Shown: positions 51,534 to 59,446 of the stretch, one piece after another
Layout of the letters: each line of letters opens with the position of its first letter
Position numbering within the stretch: the first letter of the stretch is position 1
Program-made: the position numbers and the translations under genes
Notes under the pieces: generated by a model
What the model was told of the DNA's origin: nothing
The model's database searches: none
The model's input: only the letters and a program-made list of their open reading frames with translations
DNA from: Streptomyces phaeofaciens
GTDB taxonomy: Bacteria > Actinomycetota > Actinomycetes > Streptomycetales > Streptomycetaceae
NCBI RefSeq assembly: GCF_014648915.1
Contig: NZ_BMSA01000008.1
Location: 1-64,000 of the forward strand
Length of the DNA stretch: 64,000 bases
Direction of reading: 5' to 3'

Positions 51534-51727
51534 AGCTCTCCCAGCATCTTTTCGAGGAGCCCCAAGGACTCGCGTGGGGTCAGGGCCTGAGCACGCAGGA
51601 TGCCGTACTGCTCCTCGTACTCGCGCACCGACCTCCGCTCGCTGAAGATTCGGCTGTCGTTGCGTGCCTCAACGTACGGGAGTGTGCTGTACATGAGGCG
51701 GCGGGCCGCCTCGCACCCCGTCCAGCG
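51530..51727 (-). pseudogene. 5'-truncated Scr1-type XRE regulator fragment
   Basis: The minus-strand frame just after the EcsC-like stop reads about 65 codons ending TGA at 51530. It contains LPYVEARNDSRIFSERR and EEQYGILRAQALTPRESL, the usual C-terminal end of Scr1/DUF5753 regulators, and then overlaps the DUF397 start. The helix-turn-helix and most of DUF5753 are absent. An ATG at 51694 could give a 54-residue peptide. I read it as a remnant left when the EcsC-like gene came to lie upstream. Confidence 0.6.
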
Positions 51728-52849
51728 TCAGACTCGGCAGCAGCGATCCCGAAGTTCGGAGATGACGGCCTTCTCGCGCGCGTTGACGTCACCGTCCACA
51801 GTGGCCACCCGGTCGGCCACGTCGAGGATGTCGCTCAGATCCCCCTGCTCGGCGTCGATGCGCCGCCACACTTCGGCGGGGTCGATGTCGACAAGACGGG
51901 CGAGCTCGTCGTCGACCAGCTGATGCCGCTCCCGGACGATTCGCACCAAGTGCCGCATCAGCAGCGCCTCGTCGTCGGCTATCTTGGCGTTCGCCCTGAT
52001 GACGAGCCACGCGACCCACAGCATCAACTGCGGGTGCTGACTCCGCTTGCTCAGATTCTCGGCGAGTTCGATCACCCGCGCCTCGTTCCGGAAGACGGCC
52101 TGCGCGTGCCGGCCCGCGAAGAGCGTGGTGTAGCGGTTCAGCAGGACGGCGAGGGGGACGCCGACCAGGGGAATACCGATCTTGATGACGTTGCGCTGCA
52201 GGAGGTGCTTCCCGACGACGGGGAGTGCCTTCCCGGCGGCGAGCGCCGAATTCGAGTAGAAGCGCTTGACCAACGGTCGCACCAGGGCCGGGACCGCCTT
52301 GACCACGGTCTTGTTGGCCGCTTCGCCGCTCTTGATCGTGAAGGCCACGCGGATCAGCTTCCACAGGTCCTCGGGGTCGTTCACGTCGAGCGGGACCCGG
52401 TAGAGCACGGAGATGTCGTAGGCCAGGCGAAGCTGGAGCTGGCTGATGAACGCGACGTCGACCATCATGGTCGCCACGGCCGCGGGGACGGTCGCGGGTG
52501 AGGCACCCCCGAGGCTTCCGATGGTGGCGGCGACGGTCGCCGTGTAGGCGCCGGCGGAGAGCCCTCCTTCGAGCGCGGCGTACCGGGCCGCCATCTTGAT
52601 CCGCTGATCCACGATGGCATCCGCGGGCACGCCCTCGTACCGCTCCTGGAAGTACTGCCAGTCGACCTTCTCGGTGTACGTGTTCATGGCATGGGCGGCG
52701 AGCTTGGTGAACCAGTTGCCCGACTTGATGTCGTCAGCGCTCAGGCCCTTGATGAACTTCTTCAGCTCGGCCTGCTCTTGCTCTACGACCTTCCGGTCGG
52801 CTTCGTCGTCCCCATCGATGTCGGCAACGTCCGGCGGAGCTTGGGTCAT
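51728..52849 (-). CDS. EcsC-family protein with TerB-like C-terminus
   Basis: The protein is 373 residues. An acidic N-terminus precedes the EcsC-like part (about 90-240): AAATIGSLGG-type hydrophobic stretch, YDISVLYRVPLDVNDPEDLW, and then KALPVVGKHLLQRNVIKIGI and NRYTTLFAGRHAQ. The C-terminal 120 residues (AWLVIRANAKIADDEALLMRH and VATVDGDVNAREKAVISEL) resemble a TerB helical bundle with its acidic motif. EcsC is of unknown role and TerB is linked to tellurite/stress systems at the membrane. The gene stands alone, pointing away from the Scr1 fusion gene, and its stop is in frame with the remnant that follows. Confidence 0.65.
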   Translation of the reverse strand: MTQAPPDVADIDGDDEADRKVVEQEQAELKKFIKGLSADDIKSGNWFTKLAAHAMNTYTEKVDWQYFQERYEGVPADAIVDQRIKMAARYAALEGGLSAGAYTATVAATIGSLGGASPATVPAAVATMMVDVAFISQLQLRLAYDISVLYRVPLDVNDPEDLWKLIRVAFTIKSGEAANKTVVKAVPALVRPLVKRFYSNSALAAGKALPVVGKHLLQRNVIKIGIPLVGVPLAVLLNRYTTLFAGRHAQAVFRNEARVIELAENLSKRSQHPQLMLWVAWLVIRANAKIADDEALLMRHLVRIVRERHQLVDDELARLVDIDPAEVWRRIDAEQGDLSDILDVADRVATVDGDVNAREKAVISELRDRCCRV

Positions 52850-53393
52850 GGCGAGTTCCCCCCAGGTGGTTCAGCGAGTAGCCGGATAGCGGGGTTCGGA
52901 CAACCCCGCTCACGTCTCGACACGGTGACTCGGTGAGCAGCACATCGGCCGACGGATGTCACGTTGAGCTGCACCTTAGCGTGTCGTCATGGGGCTGATG
53001 CCGGTCTTCCGACCTTTGTCATCACCGCCTTCACGGCGGCGAACCGAGTCACACCTCAGGCGACTTCGAGTTGGTCCGACACCGCGAACGGCGACGCGTC
53101 GGCAGCCTTCACTGCCTCTTCGCCGCGAGCCCCTCGGCAACTCCCGTCTCCCACGGGGTTTCGAGCAATGGCACGGTGTTCCTGGAGCGGTGGTGAGCCG
53201 CGGGTGCGTGTGTGCAGGGGGCGCTGCACGCCGGGGGGAGGGCGCCGGTACGCGGTGCGGGGGAGACGGTGCCGGTTCGGGGGACGGATACGCTGCGTGT
53301 CTTTATGGTGGGCGGAGAGTGAAGGACGCCCGCCGTACAGCAGGCTTCTGTACCGGCGTTTCTGGGCGGGCGGGGCGAGGGGAGAAGGCACCG
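52850..53393. other. 544-nt region without a supported gene
   Basis: It separates the EcsC-like gene from the Scr1-ATPase fusion gene. Several frames are open but none shows recognisable motifs. On the minus strand one ends in EEAVKAADASPFAVSDQLEV, which looks protein-like and could be the tail of a decayed gene. No repeats or IS ends were seen. Confidence 0.4.
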
Positions 53394-54575
53394 TTGACGG
53401 GGAACGGCGAGAGCGAGACGGGCATCATCCGGTGCTTCGGGCAGCAGGTGCGGCTGCTGCGGACGAGCCGGGGGCTGACGCGGGCGGAGTTGGGCGCGAA
53501 GCTTGGGTACAGCGAGGACATGGTCACCTCGGTGGAGCTGGGGCGGCGGATCCCGAAACCGGAGTTCATCGACCGGGCGGATGCTGTGCTGGAGGCCGGC
53601 GGTCTGCTGGCGGTGATGAAGGAGGAGGTGGGGCTGGCACGGTACCCGGCGTTTTTCCGGGACGCGGCGAAGCTGGAGGCGGAGGCGGTTGAGCTGCATG
53701 TTTATGCCAGCAAGGCTGTGCCTGGTCTGTTGCAGACGGAGGAGTACGCGAGGGCGGTCTGTGAGATGTGGCTGCCTCTGCTGGACCCTGAGACCGTCAA
53801 CCAGCGTGTGGGATCCCGTCTCGCTCGCCAGGTGATCCTCGACCGCCAGCCGTCCCCCACGATCAGCTTCGTCATCGAGGAGCATGTGCTGCGTAGACCC
53901 CTGGGTGGGAGGGAGGTCATGCGAGGCCAGTTGGAGGAAGTGCTGCTTCGCGCGCAACAGAGGAACGTGGTTGTTCAGGTCATGCCGATCGGTTGCGTGG
54001 AACACGCGGCCCTGGACGGGCCGTTCACTCTCTACGAGACGCAGAAGGGCCAGCGGCTCGCGTACGAGCGTCACGCCTGGCGGCACGCCCGACCCGGCCG
54101 CCACGCTGGCCGCATGCACAGCCCTTCCCCCCAGCGGCACCGGGCACCCGCCCCCACGCCGCCCCCCGAGTTCGCCATGGCCTTCACCTCCACCCCGCGA
54201 GGCGCCCGCCTGGCCCGGCTGTTCGTCTCGCACTGCCTGGACTCCTGGGGGCACCCCTACGACGGCGGCGTCAACGAGACGCTGACCCTGATCACCGCCG
54301 AGCTGTGCGCCAACGCCGTACGGCACGGACGGGTGCCCGGCCGGGACTTCCACGTCCGGCTGGCCGCCGAGGCGGACGGCGGGCGGCTGCGCCTGGAGGT
54401 CTCCGACAGCCGCGCGGAACGCCCGCCCGCCGTCACCGCCCCCACGGCCCCCGACGCCGAGTCCGAGTCCGGCCGCGGCCTCCTCCTCGTCACCTCCCTG
54501 GCCGACGGCTGGGGCGTCACCGACCGCCGGCCCGGGACCGGCAAGACAGTGTGGGCGGTCGTCGACGTCGGTTGA
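53394..54575 (+). CDS. Scr1-type XRE regulator fused in frame to an anti-sigma-like ATPase
   Basis: The joined protein is 393 residues from a TTG at 53394 with GGAGAAGG before it. Residues 1-230 are an Scr1 regulator: QVRLLRTSRGLTRAELGAKLGYSEDMV (HTH) and the DUF5753 pieces VPGLLQTEEYARAV, DRQPSPTISFVIEEHVLRRP and LDGPFTLYETQKGQRLAYE. DUF5753 then breaks off. From about residue 240 it continues as a HATPase_c_2 serine-kinase-like domain (AELCANAVRHG N-box, LEVSDSR, ESGRGLLLV). An internal ATG at 54114 could start the latter alone, but without a ribosome site. Usually these are separate neighbouring genes, so a deletion joined them. Confidence 0.7.
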   Translation: MTGNGESETGIIRCFGQQVRLLRTSRGLTRAELGAKLGYSEDMVTSVELGRRIPKPEFIDRADAVLEAGGLLAVMKEEVGLARYPAFFRDAAKLEAEAVELHVYASKAVPGLLQTEEYARAVCEMWLPLLDPETVNQRVGSRLARQVILDRQPSPTISFVIEEHVLRRPLGGREVMRGQLEEVLLRAQQRNVVVQVMPIGCVEHAALDGPFTLYETQKGQRLAYERHAWRHARPGRHAGRMHSPSPQRHRAPAPTPPPEFAMAFTSTPRGARLARLFVSHCLDSWGHPYDGGVNETLTLITAELCANAVRHGRVPGRDFHVRLAAEADGGRLRLEVSDSRAERPPAVTAPTAPDAESESGRGLLLVTSLADGWGVTDRRPGTGKTVWAVVDVG

Positions 54576-54697
54576 GTCCGAGGAGGAGAGGAACCGGACG
54601 CACCGGGCACAGCCTCGCGCGCGCAGTTCGCCGAGCCCGTTCCGCGATCAGGGAGACGTCCCGGGAAGTCTTCCGTCACGCGGCGAGGCGCCGTCCC

Positions 54698-56959
54698 TCA
54701 CCGCGTGGCCGGTGGAAGCCAGTCGGCGAAGATCTCCGGAAGGCGGTGCAGGTCCTGGGCCGTCACCGTGACGAGGCGCAGGCCGGCCAGGCGGGCCAGT
54801 TCGCGCTTGCGTGCGACCTTCGCCGCGTACGTCTGGCGTTCCATCAACCCCAGGGCCTCGACGAACGTGCCGTCGGCGAGGCGCCAGTCGGCGCGCAGCC
54901 CCGTCGTGTTGAGTTCCGGATGGCGCGGGTAGTGCGGCTCCGGTTCGTGCGCCACGCCCCAGTGGTGCAGGAAGTCGTCCACGTGCCGTTCGAAGAGTGA
55001 GCGGCACAGGTGGCCGTCCGTGGCCACGGTGACCGTGCCCATCGACGAGCGGACCCCGTCCTTGAGCAGGTCCGCGAGCTGGAGCCACTCCGTCCAGGTG
55101 CGGGCCGGGCGCGCCGGACGGGTGCTCAGCAGCGTGGAGCCGGGCCGGGGGACGAGGAAGCGGCAGAGCAGTGCCTCGTCCACGAGGGACGCGTCGGTGA
55201 ACGGGACCGAGATCCGGTCCAGTTGGGCGAGGGACGGCGGTCCGGAGAACTCGATCGCGGCGAGCCTCCGGACGGCGTGCAGGATCGCCTCGGTCCACTC
55301 GCCGTCCGCGCCGTTGTCCCGCAGCACGCCGTTCTGCGCGAGTCCGCAGCAGCCGTGGCAGTAGTAGAGGCCCGGGCGGGCCGACTGGGCCGAGCGTCCG
55401 CACAGTCGGCACGGCCCCCGGTGTTCGAGATCGACGGGGGCGCCGAAGAGCGACTCCAGCGCACGCCGGTAGTAGGTGTTGTCGGCCGCGTCGTCGACGA
55501 GCGGGGGCAGGAAGTCGTCCGAAGGCGCCGGTTCCGCCGGCTTGGCGTTGAGCCATCGGCGGTGCCGCTCGGGAATCAGGCGCCGTACGGCCTCCGTCAC
55601 CCGGCTGGATCTGCTGAAGGGGCTGACCTCCGACGCGGCGAACGTGGCCCGGAAGTTGTGCCTCTCCACGTCCTCGCGCGGTGCACCCCGGGTGACGAGC
55701 AGCGGGCTGACGCCGTGTCGGCGGAGCAGAACCGTCATCGGCTCGGTGAACGGACCGGCGTAGACGGTGAGGGTTCCCGAGTCCGGGTCGTACCAGCCGG
55801 CTTCGGGCAGCGCGGAGAGCGGCAGCCCGTCCTTGGACAGCCGGATCGACCAGATGCCGTTCCGGGCGACGACCGTGGCGTCGGGGAACTCGCCCAGGGT
55901 CTCCAGTCGCTCGGGCTCGTCCACGTCCACGCCGTGCGTACGCAGGGCCTCCAGCGCCTCGGCGCGGGTGCGTTCGTCGACGAGGGTGAGCGGGCCGTCC
56001 GGGTGGTGGTACCGGCCGACCTCCACCCCGGTCTCGTCGAGGACGAGGATCCTGGTGTGCTGGTAGACGGACCGGGTCGTGGCGCGCAGTCCCCGGAACC
56101 CGTGCGGCCTCTCCCGGAACTCGTCCCAGGCCCGCAGCAGGGGCAGGGCCTCGGCGTCCCGGCGCTGACGCGCCCGGTCCCGGTCGGTCTCCCGGCCCCA
56201 TGTCCCGTCGGTGGCCCGGTGGTGCAGGCCCGTCCTCATCAGGATGACCAGCCGTTCCGAGAGCGCGCGGCGCAGCCCCTGCTCGACGACGGACGGGGGC
56301 GTGGAGGCCGTGCCCGAAGGCTGCTCGGTGGCTCCGGCGGCCTTCGTCCGTCGACGGTCCTCCAGGTAGTCGTCCACGAGCGTGCGGACTCTCTCCCGGG
56401 CGGGCAGGAGGACGCGCACGGACCCGATGCCGTAGCCGAACTCCTTCTGCTCCGCCCAGGAGAACGGCCGGTCGCGGTCGGGCTCCCACCCTTCGTCGAC
56501 GTCCTGCCCGTCCTCCTCCTCGTAGAAGTAGCCGTCGTCCTCGAGTTCGTGGAGTTCGATCCAGCCGTGGCAGCCCACGGGCGTCCCGGTCTGCTCGGTG
56601 AGCCTGTGGATGCTCTCGCTCATAATGTGGAGACTGCTGCCGTACAGGTAGCCCATGTGCCGGTCGAGTACGGATCCGCCGTGGTGCGGCGGGGCGGCGA
56701 CGGAGACGGCGCGGGAGTCGTAGTCGTTGTCCGGCCGCGGGACGAGGCCGACGCGTATGGGTATGACGATGTCGCACTTCGCCCGCGGCGGGGCCGGCAC
56801 CACGCTGTCCTTCCGCAGATGGCGGAGGACGAAGGCGCGCAGGGCGGGTACCGAGTCGTCGAAGACCGCGAAGGCCGGGGTGAAATCCTGCGTCGGATCA
56901 CCGGGAATCATGAGCATGCCCTCATCGGGCGCGTGCTGGATGGTCTCTCCACTCGACAT
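54698..56959 (-). CDS. Large PD-(D/E)XK nuclease with zinc ribbon
   Basis: The protein is 753 residues from the ATG at 56959. The N-terminal 350 residues are acidic and unassigned. A Cys pattern CRLCGRSAQSARPGLYYC then HGCC (about 530-550) looks like a zinc ribbon. The last 120 residues read DGHLCRSLFERHVDDFLHHW, RADWRLADGTFVEALG and YAAKVARKRELARLAGLRLV. This spacing of E, D (RADW), E (VEALG) and K fits a PD-(D/E)XK restriction-type endonuclease. A perfect 15-nt palindrome lies just before the start. The neighbours are the Scr1 fusion gene (tail to tail) and a divergent AAA/TOPRIM pair. Confidence 0.68.
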   Translation of the reverse strand: MSSGETIQHAPDEGMLMIPGDPTQDFTPAFAVFDDSVPALRAFVLRHLRKDSVVPAPPRAKCDIVIPIRVGLVPRPDNDYDSRAVSVAAPPHHGGSVLDRHMGYLYGSSLHIMSESIHRLTEQTGTPVGCHGWIELHELEDDGYFYEEEDGQDVDEGWEPDRDRPFSWAEQKEFGYGIGSVRVLLPARERVRTLVDDYLEDRRRTKAAGATEQPSGTASTPPSVVEQGLRRALSERLVILMRTGLHHRATDGTWGRETDRDRARQRRDAEALPLLRAWDEFRERPHGFRGLRATTRSVYQHTRILVLDETGVEVGRYHHPDGPLTLVDERTRAEALEALRTHGVDVDEPERLETLGEFPDATVVARNGIWSIRLSKDGLPLSALPEAGWYDPDSGTLTVYAGPFTEPMTVLLRRHGVSPLLVTRGAPREDVERHNFRATFAASEVSPFSRSSRVTEAVRRLIPERHRRWLNAKPAEPAPSDDFLPPLVDDAADNTYYRRALESLFGAPVDLEHRGPCRLCGRSAQSARPGLYYCHGCCGLAQNGVLRDNGADGEWTEAILHAVRRLAAIEFSGPPSLAQLDRISVPFTDASLVDEALLCRFLVPRPGSTLLSTRPARPARTWTEWLQLADLLKDGVRSSMGTVTVATDGHLCRSLFERHVDDFLHHWGVAHEPEPHYPRHPELNTTGLRADWRLADGTFVEALGLMERQTYAAKVARKRELARLAGLRLVTVTAQDLHRLPEIFADWLPPATR

Positions 56960-57308
56960 GCGCAGATTATGCCAATGGCATATGCATGACTGTGAGGAAG
57001 GGGGTGCCAGTGGCCCACCGTCCTCGCCGCCGTGGGCGCGCCGCGCCTGGTCCCGGCACCCTGCGTCGCGCACGGCCCACCGAACCGATGACGCGCAGGA
57101 AGCCGCGAACCACGGGCGCGCTGTCGGTGATCCGTCCTAATCTGCTCACCGTGCCGGGTCGCCTCGTCCCGGACCGCGCCCTCGCCACCGTTCGTGCCGC
57201 GTCCGGACAGGGCGGAGAGCACGGAAGGGACGGAGAACGCAGCGGCGCGGGCAACGCGTTCGGCCCACTCCCCCGCACCTCGATCACCGACCCGATAGGT
57301 TTCGTCCC
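56960..57308. promoter_or_regulatory. Divergent intergenic region with a 15-nt palindrome
   Basis: This 349-nt gap separates the nuclease and AAA ATPase genes. TATGCCAATGGCATA (56968-56982) is perfectly symmetric and starts nine bases before the nuclease ATG, so a regulator bound there would block nuclease expression. I see no gene in the remainder. Confidence 0.55.
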
Positions 57309-58544
57309 ATGCCTGGCCGTCTCCTCGAACTGCACGTCGAGAACTTCCGCAGCCTGCGCGACGTGACCGTGCCGCTCGGTCCGCTCACCGTGTTAGTGGG
57401 CCCGAACGGGGCGGGCAAGTCCAACGTGCTGGAGGTGTTCGACTTACTCGCCGACATCATCCGCACCGACCTCCAGCCGGCGCTCGACACGCGCGGCGGG
57501 TTCGACGAGGTGGCCTTCTGGGGCGGGAACAAGCCGCCGACTTCCATGCGCATCCACCTCAAGGCGACCTGGACCACCAACTCCACCCTCAACGCACCGG
57601 ACGAGTACGGCCTCACCATCCGACGGCGCTCCCTACCGGCGAACCGGGACGGCAAGCGGCTCACGTACGCCCTTTCCCGCGAGGAGAGTTTCGCGTTCAA
57701 ACGCAGGCAGGGACGCGGCCGGCGCATCAAGATCACGGGTGAGGAGGCGCGCATCCTCGACGTGCGGGCGGGTGAGAGCAAAGACAGCGGCAGCTTCGGC
57801 ATCCGCAGGCTGAGCAGCGGGCTGTCCACACTGCCCCGGCTCGGTCCCTCCGACGGCGGCGACGAGGTGACGCGAGTGGCCGACCGTCTGTCGTCGTTCC
57901 GGGTCTTCGACGTCGACGTGGCGGCGGCCCGGCAGCCGACCCGCCTGCGTGGAACGGACTTCGCGACCCTCTCGCCGCACGCCGAGAACCTGGCCGGATT
58001 CCTGATCCACCTCAGTGGGCGCGAGGAGACCTGGAACGACCTGGTCGCCGACGCCCGCACGGTCCTGCCGCACCTGGAGAACATCGAGTTCGAGGAGGTC
58101 GGCGGGTCGACCGACCAGCTGACCGTCGTACTGCGCGAGCGCGGTCTGCGCCGCCTGACCCCGCTCGCCTACGCCTCCTACGGAACGGTCCGCCTCCTGG
58201 GGCTGCTCGCCCTGCTGTACGACCCCAACCCACCGGCGTTCACCTGCATCGAGGAGATCGACCACGGGCTGCACCCACAGGCCCTGGAACTCGTCGTGCA
58301 GCGGCTGCGCGAGGCCGCCGAGCGGACCCAGTTCATCGTGGCCACGCACTCGCCCGCGCTCGTCAACCGGCTGCGCCCGGAGGAGTTCGTCGTGTGCGAC
58401 CGCGACGAGGACGGGGCGTCGATCATCCCCGCCCTCACCGTCGACGAGGTGAAGGAGATCGTCGAGGAGTCCGGTGAACAGCCGCTCGGCGAGCTGTGGT
58501 TCTCCGGGGTGCTGGGCGGCGACCTCACCGGGGGCGAGCTGTGA
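57309..58544 (+). CDS. AAA-family ATPase (AAA_21/OLD-like)
   Basis: The protein is 411 residues. It starts LHVENFRSLRDVTVPLGPLT and then VLVGPNGAGKSNVLEVF (Walker A, residues 31-38). It later has LASYG/YASYGTVRLLGLLALLY (signature region), CIEEIDHGLHPQALEL (Walker B, EEID) and VATHSPALVNRL (His switch). This is the ABC-like head of RecF/OLD ATPases used in defence. Two leucines (29 and 46) are encoded by TTA, so translation should depend on bldA tRNA. The stop overlaps the next start (GTGA), where a TOPRIM-like partner is encoded. Confidence 0.82.
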   Translation: MPGRLLELHVENFRSLRDVTVPLGPLTVLVGPNGAGKSNVLEVFDLLADIIRTDLQPALDTRGGFDEVAFWGGNKPPTSMRIHLKATWTTNSTLNAPDEYGLTIRRRSLPANRDGKRLTYALSREESFAFKRRQGRGRRIKITGEEARILDVRAGESKDSGSFGIRRLSSGLSTLPRLGPSDGGDEVTRVADRLSSFRVFDVDVAAARQPTRLRGTDFATLSPHAENLAGFLIHLSGREETWNDLVADARTVLPHLENIEFEEVGGSTDQLTVVLRERGLRRLTPLAYASYGTVRLLGLLALLYDPNPPAFTCIEEIDHGLHPQALELVVQRLREAAERTQFIVATHSPALVNRLRPEEFVVCDRDEDGASIIPALTVDEVKEIVEESGEQPLGELWFSGVLGGDLTGGEL

Positions 58545-59209
58545 CCCCGAGGGGACGGCAGGGCGGCGGGCGGGCGTCCCGGGACCAGCAGGGCGTGATC
58601 GTGCTGGCCGGCGAGGACCAGAACGACTGCGAGATCATGGCCGCGCTAATACGCGCGCACCGGCCCGACCTGAGCGCTACGGCCAAACTGGTCCGCATCA
58701 ACGACCCGGTGCGGCTGCGCAGGAAGTCCGGTGCGGACCTCGCCGCCGCGGTGAAGGCGCTGGCCGGCAAGGCGCGGGCCAAGGCGCGCCAGCAGCGCTC
58801 CGAGTTGCTCGGGTTCGTCGTCCACGAGGACCTGGACGGGTACGCCGACGCCCGGTACGACCGTATCCGCAAGACGCTGACCGACGAGTTCGCCCGCCAG
58901 TGCCAGGAGTTCCGGACGGCCCTCGCGCTCGCCGCCTGGGAGAGCGAGGGCTGGCTGCTGCTCTTCCCCGAAGCCTTCCCTCACGTCCGTCCGCGCTGGA
59001 AGGTCCCCGACCGGCTCCTCGACAAAGACACCGGCCGGGTCAAGGACGCCAAGGAGGAGCTCAAACGGGGGCTCGGTCTGCCGGTCTTCCGGGAGAGCGA
59101 CGGCCCCGCGGTAGCCCGCGAGGCGCTGAAACACCAACTGATCCCCTCCCCGCGCGGCAGCAACCGCTCGTACGCGGACTTCGTCGGGGATCTCACGGAC
59201 TGGACCTGA
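58541..59209 (+). CDS. TOPRIM/DUF4276-like partner of the AAA ATPase
   Basis: The protein is 222 residues from a GTG overlapping the ATPase stop. It shows IVLAGEDQNDCEIMAAL (E25, D26) at the N-terminus, GFVVHEDLDGYAD (D97, D99) in the middle and LAAWESEGWLLLFPEAF further on. This is the order of acidic motifs in TOPRIM-type nucleases and the DUF4276/RloB-like group. Paired with an AAA_21 ATPase, it resembles two-gene defence systems such as PARIS (AriA/AriB) or split OLD nucleases. The family is not certain; it may cut nucleic acid upon phage sensing by the ATPase. Confidence 0.65.
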   Translation: MTPRGRQGGGRASRDQQGVIVLAGEDQNDCEIMAALIRAHRPDLSATAKLVRINDPVRLRRKSGADLAAAVKALAGKARAKARQQRSELLGFVVHEDLDGYADARYDRIRKTLTDEFARQCQEFRTALALAAWESEGWLLLFPEAFPHVRPRWKVPDRLLDKDTGRVKDAKEELKRGLGLPVFRESDGPAVAREALKHQLIPSPRGSNRSYADFVGDLTDWT

Positions 59210-59290
59210 CCGCCGGGCCACGCGTGCCGGAGGGCAGGGCACGGCCGGGCCTCGGCCGCCCAGGTGCGGCCGTATGCCGCGTTCACGCCT

Positions 59291-59319
59291 TTGACCCCTT
59301 TTGGCGAAGGTCTGAGATT
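59291..59319 (+). promoter_or_regulatory. Candidate promoter of the large helicase gene
   Basis: TTGACC (59291-59296) is followed after 17 nt by GAGATT (59314-59319), in a 237-nt gap containing locally AT-rich patches. The next gene starts at 59447. Motif-only. Confidence 0.35.
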
Positions 59320-59446
59320 CGACCAGGTGGGTACCGTTGTCCGAGGTGGGCGATATTTTTGACGCTGATCGTCACGACACCTTCGCCGACAGCCACGGCG
59401 CCGGGTGCCCGGCGGTTCCGGCAACCGTCCCGTCCGAAAGGTCCTC

